Assembly (NCBI GenBank): GCA_964017195.1
Contig: OZ024890.1
Span: 16,477,201 to 16,541,200 of the forward strand
Direction of reading: 5' to 3'
Origin: Siderastrea radians
Taxonomy: Eukaryota; Cnidaria; Anthozoa; Scleractinia; Rhizangiidae
Length of the DNA stretch: 64,000 nucleotides
In this document: positions 11,728 through 32,954 of the stretch, in pieces
Layout: each line of letters starts with the position of its first letter
How positions within the stretch are numbered: the first letter of the stretch is position 1
Notes under the pieces: model-generated
What the model was told of the DNA's origin: nothing
Seen by the model: the letters and a program-made list of their open reading frames with translations, nothing else
Database searches by the model: none
Program-made: the position numbers and the translations under genes

Positions 11728-12780
11728 GGTGATTGATTGCCTTCAATTGCATTGCGCATCCTTTCTGCGCATCATTTTTTGCGTGATTAGCGCACGCACG
11801 AGCGCGCGCACCTTCGGAACTTGATAGGTTTTTCTATGAAAGCTGCCGGAGCAGTTCAGAGAAATAACAGGTCGTTTTCTCTTAAACGAGCTCTGAACGG
11901 GAAACTAGATTGTTAACCTGCCTAGCTCCGTCAGTAGTATATTTCACTTGTCATGAATTGAACCCAGCAATCACAATCATAATTACATCACCGATTTGTT
12001 TACAGTCTTAGCCGATTTTGCATATTATCTCGACATTAAATTTTCAAATTAAATACCCTCTGACAAAAGAATGACTAATGGTACGTTTTGACAGGGAGTA
12101 ATATTATTGAACAGCAGTTAATGCCTGTTGTGACTGGCTGGGAACCCAACGACTACATAGGAAAAAATCAGCCTTAAAATAAAGGATCATGAACCACAGT
12201 TGTGTGGTTCTACCATATAAGGGCAAGAGAACGCGCAAAATATGCCAGCGTATTACACTGTACAATCCCGGTTTGACCGGTCTTTTTGCTGAAGAAGGAC
12301 GAAGCTAAAACAAAACTCAGTGGATTAATAATAAAACCTCTTATTCGGTGTTTTGATCGACAATACACGCGGACAAAAATGTTTACTTATTACCCCCATT
12401 TTTCCTCGCCCCATAATACTACCCAACTCTTAAAATATCCGCGCGAATCATTTACAAAAATATCGAATAAGGTGTTTGTATACCTCCTTATATCGCTATG
12501 TCCCCGACAAGAATTCTGGGAATACTTCAAATGCAATATAAGCTCTGTGAACGCACACTAGAAAGCTACATGCACGAATGCAGTGCCCTGTAATACATTT
12601 TATTAATCACCTTTCACAAAAAAATTCGTTCTATTGCTACGTACGTTGTATCACTGTGAACAGGTGTGCACAGGTGACAAACTGCACACTGCTTCACTAA
12701 GATTGTTATATCATTCGTTTACAATGTTCATTTTATCAAGTGCCAAACAACACATTCAGGAAACACTGTGTAATTACGTA
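11728..12780. other. No gene seen
   Basis: AT-rich intergenic sequence downstream of the GH9 pseudogene. I see no repeat boundaries or supported coding frames. Confidence 0.4.
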
Positions 12781-12789
12781 TTTTGCATT

Positions 12790-16718
<3,929 letters not shown>

Positions 16719-16801
16719 TCACCTGTCAAGAAAAAAAACAAAAGCCGTAGTGGAATTTCTTCATACACATCCTTCTTTTCGTACCTTTGTTATTTGCCCT
16801 G

Positions 16802-16940
16802 GCCCCAGTTGTTCAAATACTGGATAGCTTGGACAAATCACCATCCAGTAGATAAAATGTATTGGTTGGAGTACATTTTCTCCGCTGGATAGGTTGTCTA
16901 CACAGTGGATAAAGTTATCCGTCCTTTGAACAACTGGGGC
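16802..16940. mobile_element. 139-bp MITE with 3-bp target duplication
   Basis: The ends GCCCCAGTTGTTCAAA and its complement are perfect inverted repeats flanked by CTG (16799-16801 and 16941-16943). A 3-bp duplication suggests PIF/Harbinger mobilisation. It lies just upstream of the GH9 pseudogene start. Confidence 0.7.
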
Positions 16941-16943
16941 CTG

Positions 16944-18830
16944 CGTGCCATGCATGCTGTATACAATTGGGCCAATGTTATCCGTTTAGTCTTGCATGCT
17001 GCTTTTATGCACTTGTTCTCAAATAGGAGTGGCTAGTTTAAATTAAACAGAATATAACGGTGGCAAACACTTTCAGTTAGACTTAAAAACGGGTTCAAGT
17101 TTACCAAGGTTCGAGTTGCTTATCTATGTTCTCATTACTTTAGTAGTTTACCCAACTGAAGGTAAAAAACAAAACGCCAAAGAGGTGCTAATCTGTCATT
17201 AGAAATAGGAATGGTTAAGACGAGGCTTCGCACACGAGATAATTTAACAGTAATACACAGCGGTACAAGAGCATTAGTTGTGTCAATACAAGTTTTAAAA
17301 TTTGCTTTCAACCCTTTTAAAATTAAAAGCGGTATTGAATTACGGGGAGGGGGGGGGAGCGAATTTATCGCATGAATTCACAATGTTTGAGTGTGTCGGC
17401 TCCTTCTCACTATTATAAAACTGTTACTACTTGAACCTCTCAGGAAAAGTGGTCGCAAATGAGAGGTCTTATCTTAACCCTTTAAGCCCCAATATCCACA
17501 TCCATATTCTCCCCACTATTCTCCTTATATTTCTTATGTTAATAGTTGGGAGAATTTGATTAAAAATCAAGACATTTGATCTTTGGTGATCATTTCCTCT
17601 ATTCTCATGAACTGTGACCAGCGCGAACAAAGCTTCAATACTCGAAATAGTGCTGGACTATAAATACTAAAATTATTTTTTCTTTAGAAAACTCGTATAA
17701 AATTATTACAAACCCAACTCCAACTGACGAATTTCGCGATCTTCCGACCTGATTTGGAGCTTCACTTTTCATTTTCTGCTGTTCTCGAGGGCTCGGATTT
17801 TCCAAAGCAGCCGGGATCAGTTTCAATTGTTTTTTATTGGAAAAAAAAGTAATACGATAGTACCAACGGAAAGAAAAGCTGGCTAGGTCACAACTGAGAT
17901 GCAGCCATTAATTTTTTTGTGTTGCTAAAAAGTTGCTTTCAGTCCAAAAGTTGGCCTAAACTTCATCATCATCATGACCGCCTACCTATCGGACGACCTC
18001 GGGAGCCACAAGGCAAGTGAACAAAACGTATTGAACTAACGGACTTAAAACGTTTCCATTCCCAACACCAGTGCAGCTGACTCAACTAACCATTTTTCTT
18101 ACCGCCGCTTTATAAATTGCCTCTTTGGAAATTTTGAGCTGGAGGAGTTTCGGTACCTTCTGAGTTTGTTTTGTAATAGAAAAGAGAAAAACAACAAATG
18201 AATATTTAGGAGAGTTTTTTTAATTTCTTTTTAATTATCGTCGAATTTCGCAGGTCAGTGAGAATTGTTTTTAAATGTTTTAAAAGAGAAAGTGGAATTG
18301 AGAGTTGAATTTTGAATCTTAATTAATACAGTAGTCCCCGCTGTAGGGAATTGAAACCCGCTTACTTTAGATTTGCTTTTTATTCTTTCGCCATCTCGGG
18401 CTTGAATAAACACTCCGTATCTCGAACTGAACAAAAATACAGTACAACCCGTCACGCTCTGGTTTTCTCGAACCACAGCTAAAAGCTGGTCATTTGTGAG
18501 GAAATTTCCTTATAGGATCCCAAAGGATTAAACCTAAAAATTGCAGGGCTCGAAGACAGAATCAGGGCATTTCTATCCTGGATCCAATCAGAGACGAGCT
18601 TCGGGTTCCAGGCGTCGGAGCAAAAATTTCTGGCCCGCCCTCTCCCCTGCTTGGGAACCTGTTCTTTACCAGCTAAGGTACAGTTATCACAATCATAACC
18701 TAATAAAACATTTAAAATTCAAACTTACGCCAAGGTTGGCGTGTATTTGAAGTTTAAATGTTAACTTCATAAGCAGTCACTTGAGATGGAATATTCATTT
18801 TTGGAGGGCTACGGTGCATCAATCCTTAAG
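16944..18830. other. Intergenic, with one partial repeat
   Basis: A TTAACCCTTTAAGCCC end of the family seen complete at 28075-28260 starts near 17475, without an identifiable right end. A poly-G tract is at 17345. No supported gene. Confidence 0.35.
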
Positions 18831-18832
18831 AG

Positions 18833-18838
18833 TTTTAT
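18833..18838 (-). terminator. Poly(A) signal of the GH9 gene
   Basis: AATAAA on the minus strand, about 170 bases beyond the GH9 stop codon. A second GAATAAA lies near 18885. Confidence 0.4.
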
Positions 18839-19008
18839 TGAGATATTTACTTGATGTGGAGTCATGTTTAGTTGTTTCAACTTTTTATTCAGTTCACTGC
18901 CGGTTACAAGAACTCCTAACCATAAATGCAAGATTTATTTCCGACAGTTCCCTGTCTTAGGCTACCTATCTCAAGTGTCTCTTTAGTCCTGTTCCCCCAG
19001 ACCTCGGC

Positions 19009-23281
<4,273 letters not shown>

Positions 23282-24629
23282 TTTGAAAATGTCTATCTGA
23301 AGAGAAAAATAAGTTCGTGTAAGATATACTATTGAACTTACGCAAATGTCGTCTTGGAATGATTGTCCACGCTATTTATTACTTGTTAGTGCATCTGACA
23401 TCGCAGGAAACTCCTCCCTTGATGTACTTTTCACCTTATCAAATTTTCAAATATCTCAACTGTACCACCAAACCTTACTAAGCAAGCTTTGAACATTTTA
23501 AATCGCCTTTCATAGCTGGTTTCAGTCTTGATAAAAATCTTTTGTTTTCAGAATAAAGGCTGTAGTCATTTTCGACTTAAATTTCTCGAATGTGTCGAAA
23601 GCAGTGGACTGATTTTCGCGATCATTTCGGTTGTGTTTTCGAATCACGGTGACGGATATTGGCATACCGGTGTCATTCTTAAATTGTATTGTGACCTCCG
23701 GTTTTTCGGTTTCCCTTTTTCGATCCTTTAAATCGACAAACCTAAGAACTAATCGCCGAAAGTTGCTCGAAATAGCTACACGAATTATTCACGCCTGATA
23801 TTGTGAATGACAGCGCCCATTTTTGGCCATTGGATATCAGAAATGTGATCGCACTTCCTAGTGCCTTGCCATTTAAGGCGATTCGTGTGTTTCTCTAATT
23901 TGTGAAACTCAAGCTCCAGACTTTCAATACAGATGGACTTGAAATACCCGTACACAAAGGGAAAAAACCTAGTCCGTAAAAATTGTTTTTATTAAAATGA
24001 CGATTTCTTCATTTCAATCGTCTTTATTTTTTCTCTTTAGTGTTGATGATTCCGTTTTACCGCTTTCTATTGCTTATCGTTCCATTTTAAATTTGAATAC
24101 GGGCTCTTTAGTATGGAAAAAAAATCTTACCCACTCTTTAATTTTTGAAGTTATTTCAACAATATCTAAAGCATTCCTTTTACAATCGGTATTCATTTAC
24201 TTAGAGCAAATAATGCTAGGAAACAGTGGATAACAGTAGAGAATGAATATTACAGAACGCCGGATATGTCCTCTGGTTTCAACACCCAAGCATTTATAAT
24301 TCTGATAGGACAATGTGTAGTCATTACATATATATTCAGAGTTTTTCATTCTTTCCGGACTGAAAAAAATGTGCGATTCGGGCGATATGATAGTTTTGTA
24401 CATGCTACAGGAATGACGAGCTTACTTCGTGAAAGCATTGTTTTTGTTTAAGTTTTTTGGCCTATTGCATTGTACATTTGCATTGAATTTGCTTGTTATA
24501 TTATTAAGTCTAACCTATAAAAAAGCTTACCTCAGAAACAGGAATGATGTCAGAGCTAGCCCTTTCGTTTGGCTAGTGAAGGCAATTCCACCTTTATCCA
24601 TATTTACTTTACCGCTATCCCTATCTCCC
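23282..24629. other. Upstream region of the GH9 gene
   Basis: On the minus strand a CTCTTCAG acceptor-like site lies just before the start codon, so a 5' UTR intron is possible. An AATAAATA TATA-like sequence is near 23375. Nothing else is supported. Confidence 0.35.
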
Positions 24630-26025
24630 AGCCAACGGTGCAGCTTAGCAAACAAGTCATTAAACTTCGTCACACAATGACAATCTGCTACATGTTTTTC
24701 TGACAGAACTGACTTGTAGCATAATCCAGGCTTTGTCTCAAAGTTTCAATGACGCAACCGACACTAAACAAACATTGATGCCGTTACTAATAGATTTTAA
24801 AATTACACCGTCATAAGGGTGTGTTTACACGAAGGCAATTCTGAGAGTGCCACAGACCCAAAAATGTAAACAGAACCGAAAGGGCTTTAATTTCTTTTGT
24901 TCATTACTTGTTTCTGAAGTCATCAAACACAGACAAACATGCGTCACAAGCAGTTGATCGAATCAATGCGTAACTGAAAAATAATACTCCAATTTCGATT
25001 TTAATAACTCGCTGTCATTCTTTCTGTTTACTAGTTCTTGTTATTACTTTTTTCATTTTGGAAATGGTCCAAAAAGCAAGAATTGGCCGGAATGTTTGCA
25101 TGTTTTGGCGATGTCATATCATGTCGCTCAAATTTGATTTCTTGCATTAGCTATAGCCAGGCTTTAACGGTCTTCAACCTCAACAGACAAGTCTATACAG
25201 TTGAATACGGATAAGGTCGAATGGGGGAGTTAAAAATATTGTGACAAAACGAAGCAGGGAAAAGCACCATTTGGTTCGAGTCCGAGATTGTACCGTAAAC
25301 CTAAGAAAGACTTTTCCATTTAAACTTAAGAGTTGAAGCCTGATGACACTGATAGTAGTAGCCTACGTATAGTCGTACCGTGTAGGTAGCCGTGAGCAGG
25401 TAGTCGCTTCTCTTAGAACCAGGAGCCATAATCGGGGGGGGGGGGGGGGACAGGGGGCTTTAAACCTCCCGCTTCCCGTATCCCTTCAATCCCGGTTCCC
25501 GCCCTGTATTTTTTGGCTCCCGCCCCCTTTGCATTGTTTCGATTGCGAAATATTGCGCAATGTTGCGTACTTTTCCCCTTTTTCTCCCGCTCCCACCACC
25601 TTGGGAATCCCGCTTCCCGCCCCCTCTTCTCCCGCCTCCCGTACACCTCCCGCCCCCTTTTCTCCCGGTCTCCCGCCCCCCTGTCCCCCCCCCACATAAT
25701 CGGGGACCCCGATTATGGGTCTTGTTAGAGCCTATGACACGTTCACTCACGATAGCCTGCGAATACAGCCACCTAGCTCTTATTGCTCCCTTCCGCGAAG
25801 GGTGGATGCGATGTGACGCGGCTGCCTTCGCATGCGACTTAGCTTAGTCCGCTGGAAACTATTAGACATGGGATTGCCGCACATATACACCGATGTACTT
25901 CATTTTGTTTTCAAGTTGATAAAATATGAACTCGCTCTTTTTCATCATCGTTCACGCAAATTGGGAACGGAAAAAAGAAGAGTGGACTACCTAGGGAGAG
26001 GAAGCAAAGCGAGTCTCCTAATAGA
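24630..26025 (+). repeat. Arm 1 of a large degraded inverted duplication
   Basis: Four separate blocks match 33820-36525 in inverted order: 24630-24800 with 36340-36520, 25427-25700 with about 35880-36040, 25745-25900 with 35410-35575, and 25925-26020 with 33830-33950. Shared strings include AATCCAGGCTTTGT and ATAGCCTGCGAATACA. Confidence 0.65.
25427..25718. repeat. Pyrimidine-rich repeat with CCATAATCGGGG ends
   Basis: CCATAATCGGGG on the left and CCCCGATTATGG on the right are inverted. The interior is CT-rich with CCCGCCTCCCGTACAC and GCGAAATATTGCGCAATG. Related copies are at 32490-32640 and 35880-36040 (inverted). Proline- and glycine-rich frames here are a compositional artefact. Confidence 0.6.
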
Positions 26026-26057
26026 GTTTCCTAGAAGATGACGATAATCTTTTTTTT

Positions 26058-26616
26058 TTAACCTATTCAGACCGGGTGTTTTTTGGTCTTGTGGGACCGG
26101 AGGGGGAGGGGGAGGATTCCGCCCCGACCTCTTAACTCCGAAAATATTAAAGCTATGAAAACGAAACTTAAAGGACAGATAGGAAGTAAAAAATGCTTCC
26201 ATTGACGTCCGCAGCATCAGCCTGATGCCGTCATATGACGTCACAATAACGTTTTGTTCTCAAACGGCGGCCATCTTGGATCCGCCATCTTGGATTTCTT
26301 GGTTTTTCCAAAACTTTCAAAGACCGCCAATATTGATCAATAAGTGATCAAAATCAATAAAATAGCACGGAAAGAATTTGATTCTTGATTAAAAAGAGGG
26401 AAATTCGAAATTCTGAAAAAACCACTTCTCAAAAAGTGGTTGCCATGGTAACGTCAAACTTAATAGACAAGGACTTGCTATACCAAATTGTTCCCAGATA
26501 AATTTTAGGAAAAGTCACCAAGTTTAGTGGCTTTAGCGCTCTTAATAAAAAAGTTGTAAACGTCCAAAGTCCGTTTGGGCAGAATCCGCCCCCCCCCCTG
26601 GTCTGAATAGGGTTAA
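26058..26616. mobile_element. 559-bp TTAA MITE
   Basis: Inverted ends TTAACCTATTCAGACCGGG and CCTGGTCTGAATAGGGTTAA with TTAA at both borders, differing by one base insertion. The interior includes a CCATCTTGGATCCGCCATCT direct repeat and a TGACGTCA near 26236. Non-coding. Confidence 0.75.
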
Positions 26617-28074
26617 GGTGTTCAAATGGAATAAAATGTAAATAATATAAATGGACCCTTTAAAGTTTTTGTACTCTCCATTTAGCTCACTGTACTGAGA
26701 TGATGTTTACACATCTAAGGAATCAATCATGGGAAATGTTTTAATGTGAACTCGAAAAATGGAGCTTGTTTGAAAAAGACTGAACATTTCATCGTTTTAG
26801 AACATACACCGATTTCGCTCTTGTGACTTCATATAAAAACCGATTCTCTATTGTAGAAATTGAGGAACTAGGCTTAAAAATTGTGTAAGTAATTATGTGT
26901 TCAATTTCTTTAGTTGGATAGTGAATTGGAAATAGTTTATTTCCGGATGGATTTGTAAGCTAGGTAGTTCGCGTTCAACCCAGCTAAACATTTTTCATAC
27001 CTAAAACGGTGGCATTTTTGGTCCCTCTGAACTGAAGCAAGTCGTCAATTTCCCATGTTAACAAAAAATTCTAGCCCAGTTTTTCCTTTCATTTTACCTT
27101 ATCGTTAACTCGAATAGTTTTGTGTTTCCTCTGTCAGTTAAAGTTATTGAGATTGTACTGTATGTCCTTTGTCCATCAAATATTGTTTTGAATCTTTGTA
27201 AATCTTCGAGTGTTCTTACCCTTATAAATACCTACCGTAAGCCTCAATTCCTTCCTTTCGAGATTTCGGCAGCTAGGTATCTCAATTTGTCTTTCTTGGA
27301 CTTTCCGGCTGTTTCGCAGCATTTTAAATTATAATATGTCTTTTCTTTTGGTTTGAGAGAATCACTTTTCCATCTAACAACCAATTATGCAACCAAGATA
27401 ATACTTATCGATATTGTTTCTGCCGATCATATTTAGCGATGGTCAAGGCAGCGCTGAACTTTTGACGTATTAAGTGCACCGAGGTCTTATGTGCAACTCG
27501 GCATGAAGAGGATGAGTGAGTGAGTGATTGAGTGTGTGAATTACGAGGCATCTGTTTCAGATCCACAAGTGAACCCAAAAGTAAGGTGGGCTACTGTAGT
27601 ATTTGTTAGTCTAAAATACGAAACACAGAGCCCCTTTGCAATGTTCTTATTTTATTGTTTGATAGCCCCAAAAGTACATTAAACAAGAATGTTTAAGTAT
27701 ATATTTCTCATACTTAAAGTATGAGTAAGCATCATTAAATTTTGTACTGTTTCCTTTACGTTAATTTGTCGCTACTTGACCATTAATTAAATTGTAAAGT
27801 GAACTGTAAGAGTTGCCATGATTTTTGGTGTCAAATAAATGAATGTTTCAGATTCTCTCTTGACACTGAGACCTAAATTAATATTCAAAAATGACTGCCA
27901 TTAATTTTTGTCACTCAGAAAAGAATTCTCTTTTTAAAAAAAGAAAACAATTAGCCCAAGGTCAAAACGAAGCCAAGATGAGAAACTTTTACGGAGTTTT
28001 TTGTAAGACGATACAATGACTTATTTCAGTCAAAAAAGGTTGAAGGCCTCAATATCGCCTCCCACACAAATCTC
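26617..28074. other. No gene seen
   Basis: AT-rich intergenic DNA. A short GAGT-repeat tract lies near 27513-27535. Confidence 0.35.
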
Positions 28075-28260
28075 TTAACCCATCAAGTCCTAGTGTCTAC
28101 ATATCAGTTCTCCTTACTGGTCGCCATACAGTGCTATAGCACTAGTTTGGAGGAGTTGTTCAAATTTTAAAACAGTTCATCTAACACCTGTACACTTAAT
28201 TGAGTATCACTTACAAGACGGAAATTTAATGATGATTTCTGTTAGGGCTTAAAGGCTTAA
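28075..28260. mobile_element. 186-bp TTAA MITE
   Basis: Ends TTAACCCATCAAGTCCTA and TTAGGGCTTAAAGGCTTAA are imperfect inverted repeats with TTAA borders. Left-end relatives occur near 17475 and 19713. Confidence 0.6.
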
Positions 28261-31200
28261 TTAGGGTGATCCATAATTTTCAGCCTTCAAAACTAGACGC
28301 CCTAACTTCCCAGAAAAGCCTACATTACGATCCTTTAACTCATGATATTAACTGCCATGACGTCCATTTTTTTCAGATAAAGGCTTACATGATTTTCAAA
28401 AAAGTACTGAGCAGTTTGTGGTGAAATATGATTTTCTAGGCGTTTCCTATAATAATGTCAGCGATCGTGAAGTGGATGTTAACGTGAAATGACTGATTTA
28501 TTACTTTCTATAGAACGTGATCCGGTCCCTTACTCCCTCACCCATTCTCCAACACATATACACACCACAGGTTTGCCATCCTCTGTTTGTATGGTGGACT
28601 GTGCTTCTATATACCTGTTATCGAATAAGCCTTTCTGAAAACGGCTTTTTAAGTGATAAAAATGGAACAAAACAGACTTGATTTTAACACGATGTTATAC
28701 TTTGTTGATTGATGTTTCGGTTGTTGTTGTTGTTGTTGCTGCTTTTGTTCAGTTTTTCTTATTTTTGTTGTTAATTTGAACCTTCCGAGGCGTTTGACTC
28801 ACTCAGGACAGAAAGAGAAATTTAATAATCCCATATACTCCCGAGTGAGTCAGTCGACACCGGCCATTTAAAAGAACAGGCCACCACGCACACAGAGCAT
28901 GGTAAACCTGCGCACGCATTTAATAAACCAGGGGAGATACATCGTGAGATGGGAGATACAGATACAGATGGAAGGAACATTCAAGATCAATCCCACAACT
29001 CCAACTTACATGCAGGAATATTTGATTGAAACTAAATTTTTTCACCCCAGCGCCAAACCATTCCTCAGAATCAATTATCAGTATTATACACTGCTGACGC
29101 TGTCTCAGTTTTGACTGGCTACAAGCAAATGATAATTCTGACTGGCTTTATTTTCGCTACGTCATTCCTAAAGACAATACTTTTTATGCATGTAGAAGTG
29201 ACGTCATTTTGCAGGGAAATAACTTTGAAGACTCACTTTTTTGCGAAAGCTTTTCAAGGAACCTTTTTGCAGAAGATTGAACAAGAGTGGAAATGTGTTC
29301 AGTCAAAACATTATTTTTAAGGTTTAAAAACAATTGCTTTTGATGCGGGTCGGTTGTAAAATCTTACTGCAGGAAACTTTTGGAGTGAGCAAAAGGTCGT
29401 TGTTTTTTCTTTAGTTTCTTGTACGCGCTCTTGTCTTTATAAACGCTCAAATAAGTATTAACGTAAACGATTAATGTATTCGGTTTGCGCATGATAGGGA
29501 GAATGACAGGGTGAATTATCAAGGCCTCAGTTTGTGTTATGCGCCTCGTTCTTCGGCTTGACGGCAGATAGCCTAAACCTCGGTTTTGATTATTCTTGCC
29601 GTTATGCTCAGCCTTATCCATTAACAGTCAATTATTTAACACTTCTCTTATTCAGCAATGTTCAACGGTTTTGAATGGAAATTCTGAATCTGTTTGGCGG
29701 GGGCCTAACAACGACAATCTATGAGTAAAGCGGTATAATTTTCATTCTGAATTGGAGGCCAGCCTATCGTAGGATAGCCAAACTGAGAAATTTGTCCAGT
29801 TGCCTCAACAACCTTTGTGGATGCGAGGCGCAAAGAGAAACCGAACAAAATACTGCGGGGAACCTCGTGATTGTCTAACAGTTCCTCGCCCATGCAGAGT
29901 TGAATACTCCCAGCCCTTTTACTTCACGGTTTAGCAAGAGCAGCCGAGCGCCGCGGTTCGCGAACGGCTTTGCCTTCATCGTTTGTTATTCTTCGACAAT
30001 TTACAAACTTTTCTTTTTGATTGCTTTTAAGAAGTTAAAAGTTAATATGTTAAAATTCCTCTTAAATCGCCAAAATTAATCCTCTCAATAGTCGCTGCTA
30101 GTGAGAATATTGTAGTTCAAAGTCTTTACCAGCAATGTAGATGATCTCAGCATCTGATTATTCCATTTTTAATTTTTTTCCTGTGTATTGAAAAGTGTGA
30201 AGCTGAGATAACACTGAATTTTAATGTAATGTACTTTGAAAAGCATCTGTAAATGAACTTAAACCTTTCCCCAGCACCTGCACACGTGTGTGTACTGTAG
30301 ACCGGTTTGTTAACACTTCCTGTCTGTATGGCACTAGACCAAAAGTAAACGTAACTTTCAAATTCATTATAAAATATTGTGTAGCTTTGTATCTTCTATT
30401 GCCACATTTGTTCAGGACCAATTAAACTTCACATCTCATTTTCTCGCAAACAGCCTCGTTTATTTAGTTTTTGAGGAAAATCCCACCTTATTATGTAAGC
30501 GAACAATGAGAATAAATTTTACTTAATTTTTTTTTGTGGGGAGAGAGTATTTGTTCAAAAAAATAACTTACATATTGCAAAATATACACCTAAACAGATG
30601 AAAGAATCTTACTAGCGACTGCAACAATAATTCGGTTCTCCATTCGTAAGTACGAGAGATTTTTTTTCGATTATTTTTATCACTCTTTGCTTATCTCGGC
30701 GAAACAGGTGATTTCAAAAACGTTTTTAGCGAGCTCTGATTAGCTAATGGGGAGTGGATTCTTTTCAGTCGTCGTCAACTCATTTTTTTCTCAGCTACCG
30801 CTAAATTAATGTAACTTGAATTTCACTCTATCCTCGCTGATCGGTCAGGTTGATTACTACTGAGTCTGGGTACGCTACATCCTCCGTCGTTTAATTCGGT
30901 TCCAGTATATTACTTCAAGGGATGAATATGCTGGGGATTACCAGACTGAATCACTGTATTTTTCCGTTGAAATCGAGTAAAATTTAAAACCTCGCCAGAA
31001 GGTTCTTGTTCTGAAGAGACAAACTCGTTATATGTGTGCAAGGTGAAAAACATTCAGTCAGTGCCTTTATTGCCGGATGTTAGCAGCCACTTGTTCGTTT
31101 TATCTAGTACATTTCGATCACTAAATGTACAATTTAAACACTAACTATGAAGAGCATAAATGATCTTACAACAGGTCTGATCTCTCTGAGGTACCCAATG

Positions 31201-31440
31201 TCCGCAATAAAACGACTAACGAAGGAATACCATTGCTATCATTCTTATCAGTCAGGTTTTTAACAGGCTACTTCACTATCAGTTCCGTGGTCACTCATAG
31301 ACTGTTCATATAAAAAAATGTTTAAATTGAACAATTAAAAAAAAATGACAAATCAGAGAAAAAGTTTAAATCTGATTTTTCATGACAGGGCATGTTACGA
31401 AATTTCTTCAGAACCCCTCATGAGTTTCTGATATCGTTTT
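28261..31440. other. Gene-poor intergenic stretch
   Basis: Contains a (GTT)n microsatellite at about 28720-28740. Short open frames on both strands (28899-29320, 29364-29893) have no recognisable domain or splice context. I see no supported gene. Confidence 0.4.
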
Positions 31441-31465
31441 TCTACCCCAATTATAGCTACACATC

Positions 31466-31870
31466 ATGAAGCGCGTGCGTACTGCCCTGTTTGTGTTTGC
31501 CGTCTTCTCACTCGTCGTTGGACTCAGATCCGAGGATGAAGTCTACGCTGAGATTCATCATCAATGGCGGCGCGGTTTCATTGGCAAATTCAGCATTACT
31601 CCTGATAGTCCTCTCACAGACGGCTGGCGGATGACGGTGACATTCTCCAAGCCAATCAGAAAGCTGGAAGTATGGCAGGCCAACATAGTGTCCGCTAACG
31701 AGGAGAAAACCGAGTTTCTCCTCGAAAACCAGTTTTGGAATGCGGAACTGAGAGAAGGGGAAACGTATTCGTTTAATTTTAAATGCAAAAAGGTCAAACT
31801 CGGATCAGCTCCCTCTACTGAAGTTTCGTTCGAGCGTTTGGGTGAGGGTAGTGGATTGTATGAAATTTAA
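31466..31870 (+). CDS. Secreted stand-alone CBM2-like protein (134 aa)
   Basis: A secreted carbohydrate-binding candidate without a catalytic domain. Residues 1-22 are a signal peptide containing TALFVFAVFSLVVGL, almost the same as in the genes at 54122 and 61711. The rest is one CBM2-like domain with HQWRRGF, TDGWRMTVTF, KLEVWQANI and FWNAEL motifs, matching the GH9 CBM2; Trp34, 54, 70 and 91 are all kept. CBM2 binds crystalline cellulose or chitin in known proteins; here the ligand is inferred. The coding region is one exon. A pyrimidine tract and AATTATAG before the ATG suggest a 5' UTR intron. Poly(A) signal at 31926. It is transcribed divergently from the inverted gene at 32955 on the other strand, with facing 3' ends. 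Confidence 0.88.
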   Translation: MKRVRTALFVFAVFSLVVGLRSEDEVYAEIHHQWRRGFIGKFSITPDSPLTDGWRMTVTFSKPIRKLEVWQANIVSANEEKTEFLLENQFWNAELREGETYSFNFKCKKVKLGSAPSTEVSFERLGEGSGLYEI

Positions 31871-31925
31871 AAAGCTTGCTATAGCTTGGGACGTCCTATT
31901 GAAATGTCAGAACAATAAGTGGATA

Positions 31926-31931
31926 AATAAA
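31926..31931 (+). terminator. Poly(A) signal of the CBM2 gene
   Basis: AATAAA 55 bases after the stop codon at 31870. Confidence 0.55.
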
Positions 31932-31934
31932 ATA

Positions 31935-32488
31935 ACTGACCTGTTTGTTTTCGGCATATTGTTGCACTAGTAGCATTTTTAAACCAAGACCAGAGGCTTA
32001 AAGAAGTAAATTCTTTGATTTGAACTAACTTGCCCGTGTGAAAATTTGGCTTTCAAATCCAAATTGATCTAATTCAATTCAATTTGGCATGTAGGCTGTT
32101 CATCATGTAAGAAACACAGTTTCGTGATAATTTATTTCTTTAAGTGAAAGCTTAAGCTTGAAGAGTTAGCCTACTTCTTTTGCTTAAAAGTGAAGCAAAT
32201 AAAACCGCAGAGGAGCTGATGTTTAGTTAGTTCCTTTTGTGTTAGTTCAAACAGAGAACGATAAACGACATTATACATGCTTCATTAACATGCAAGTTCT
32301 ATTATGTTTTAAGAAAACGCTATTCCTTGAATCTAGCTAGGGGTTTTCAGGTCAAGAAATAAACATGGAACTGTTCAGTTACATGAAACACCATCCTGTG
32401 TGCCAAAGCTGAGCAACATCGCAGAAAATATTCAACATCTTTCCTCCGCTTAATTCCTGATTGCCTTGATCAGAAAACGCTCTCATTG
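31935..32488. other. Intergenic between convergent CBM2 genes
   Basis: No supported feature. Confidence 0.4.
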
Positions 32489-32489
32489 C

Positions 32490-32640
32490 GCCTTTTCGAA
32501 TGCGAAATATAGCGCAATGTTGCTAAATTTTTCACTATTTCTCCTTCTTCCCCCCCCCCCCCTCCTCTCCCGCCTCCCGTACACAACCGACCCCGCCCTC
32601 TTTTCTTCCGGGCTCCCATCCACTTGTCTCCTTCCACTAT
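32490..32640 (+). repeat. Second copy of the pyrimidine-rich repeat
   Basis: GCGAAATATAGCGCAATGTT followed by a C-rich tract with CTCCCGCCTCCCGTACAC, matching 25530-25690. Confidence 0.6.
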
Positions 32641-32954
32641 TTTCATACTGACGGAGGACTTTCTTTCGAATATCAGAGTTTACTCAGTTTTCCTTTTGAA
32701 CTCTGCATGCAGAATTCAAATTCTGTTTTTAGAATTGTTCCTTCAAGTGACTATTCACAAAATTATATTTGTCTATGACCAGCAGAGATGATTTTAACAA
32801 GTCGCCATTGATTTAAATAGAATCAATAGATTTTTCACATTTTATTGATCAACTTAACGCACTGCCACGCGATTAGGCCTGTTAATAATCATTATAATTT
32901 TTATTCCCGCGCTCTTCTTAGACATGGAGCTCTGTTACTTTTTAACGTTCATTT

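Noticed and set aside
25413..25847. Gly/Arg-rich and Pro-rich open frames on both strands
   Set aside because: They follow from the C/G homopolymer-rich repeat; no codon bias, domain or splice context.
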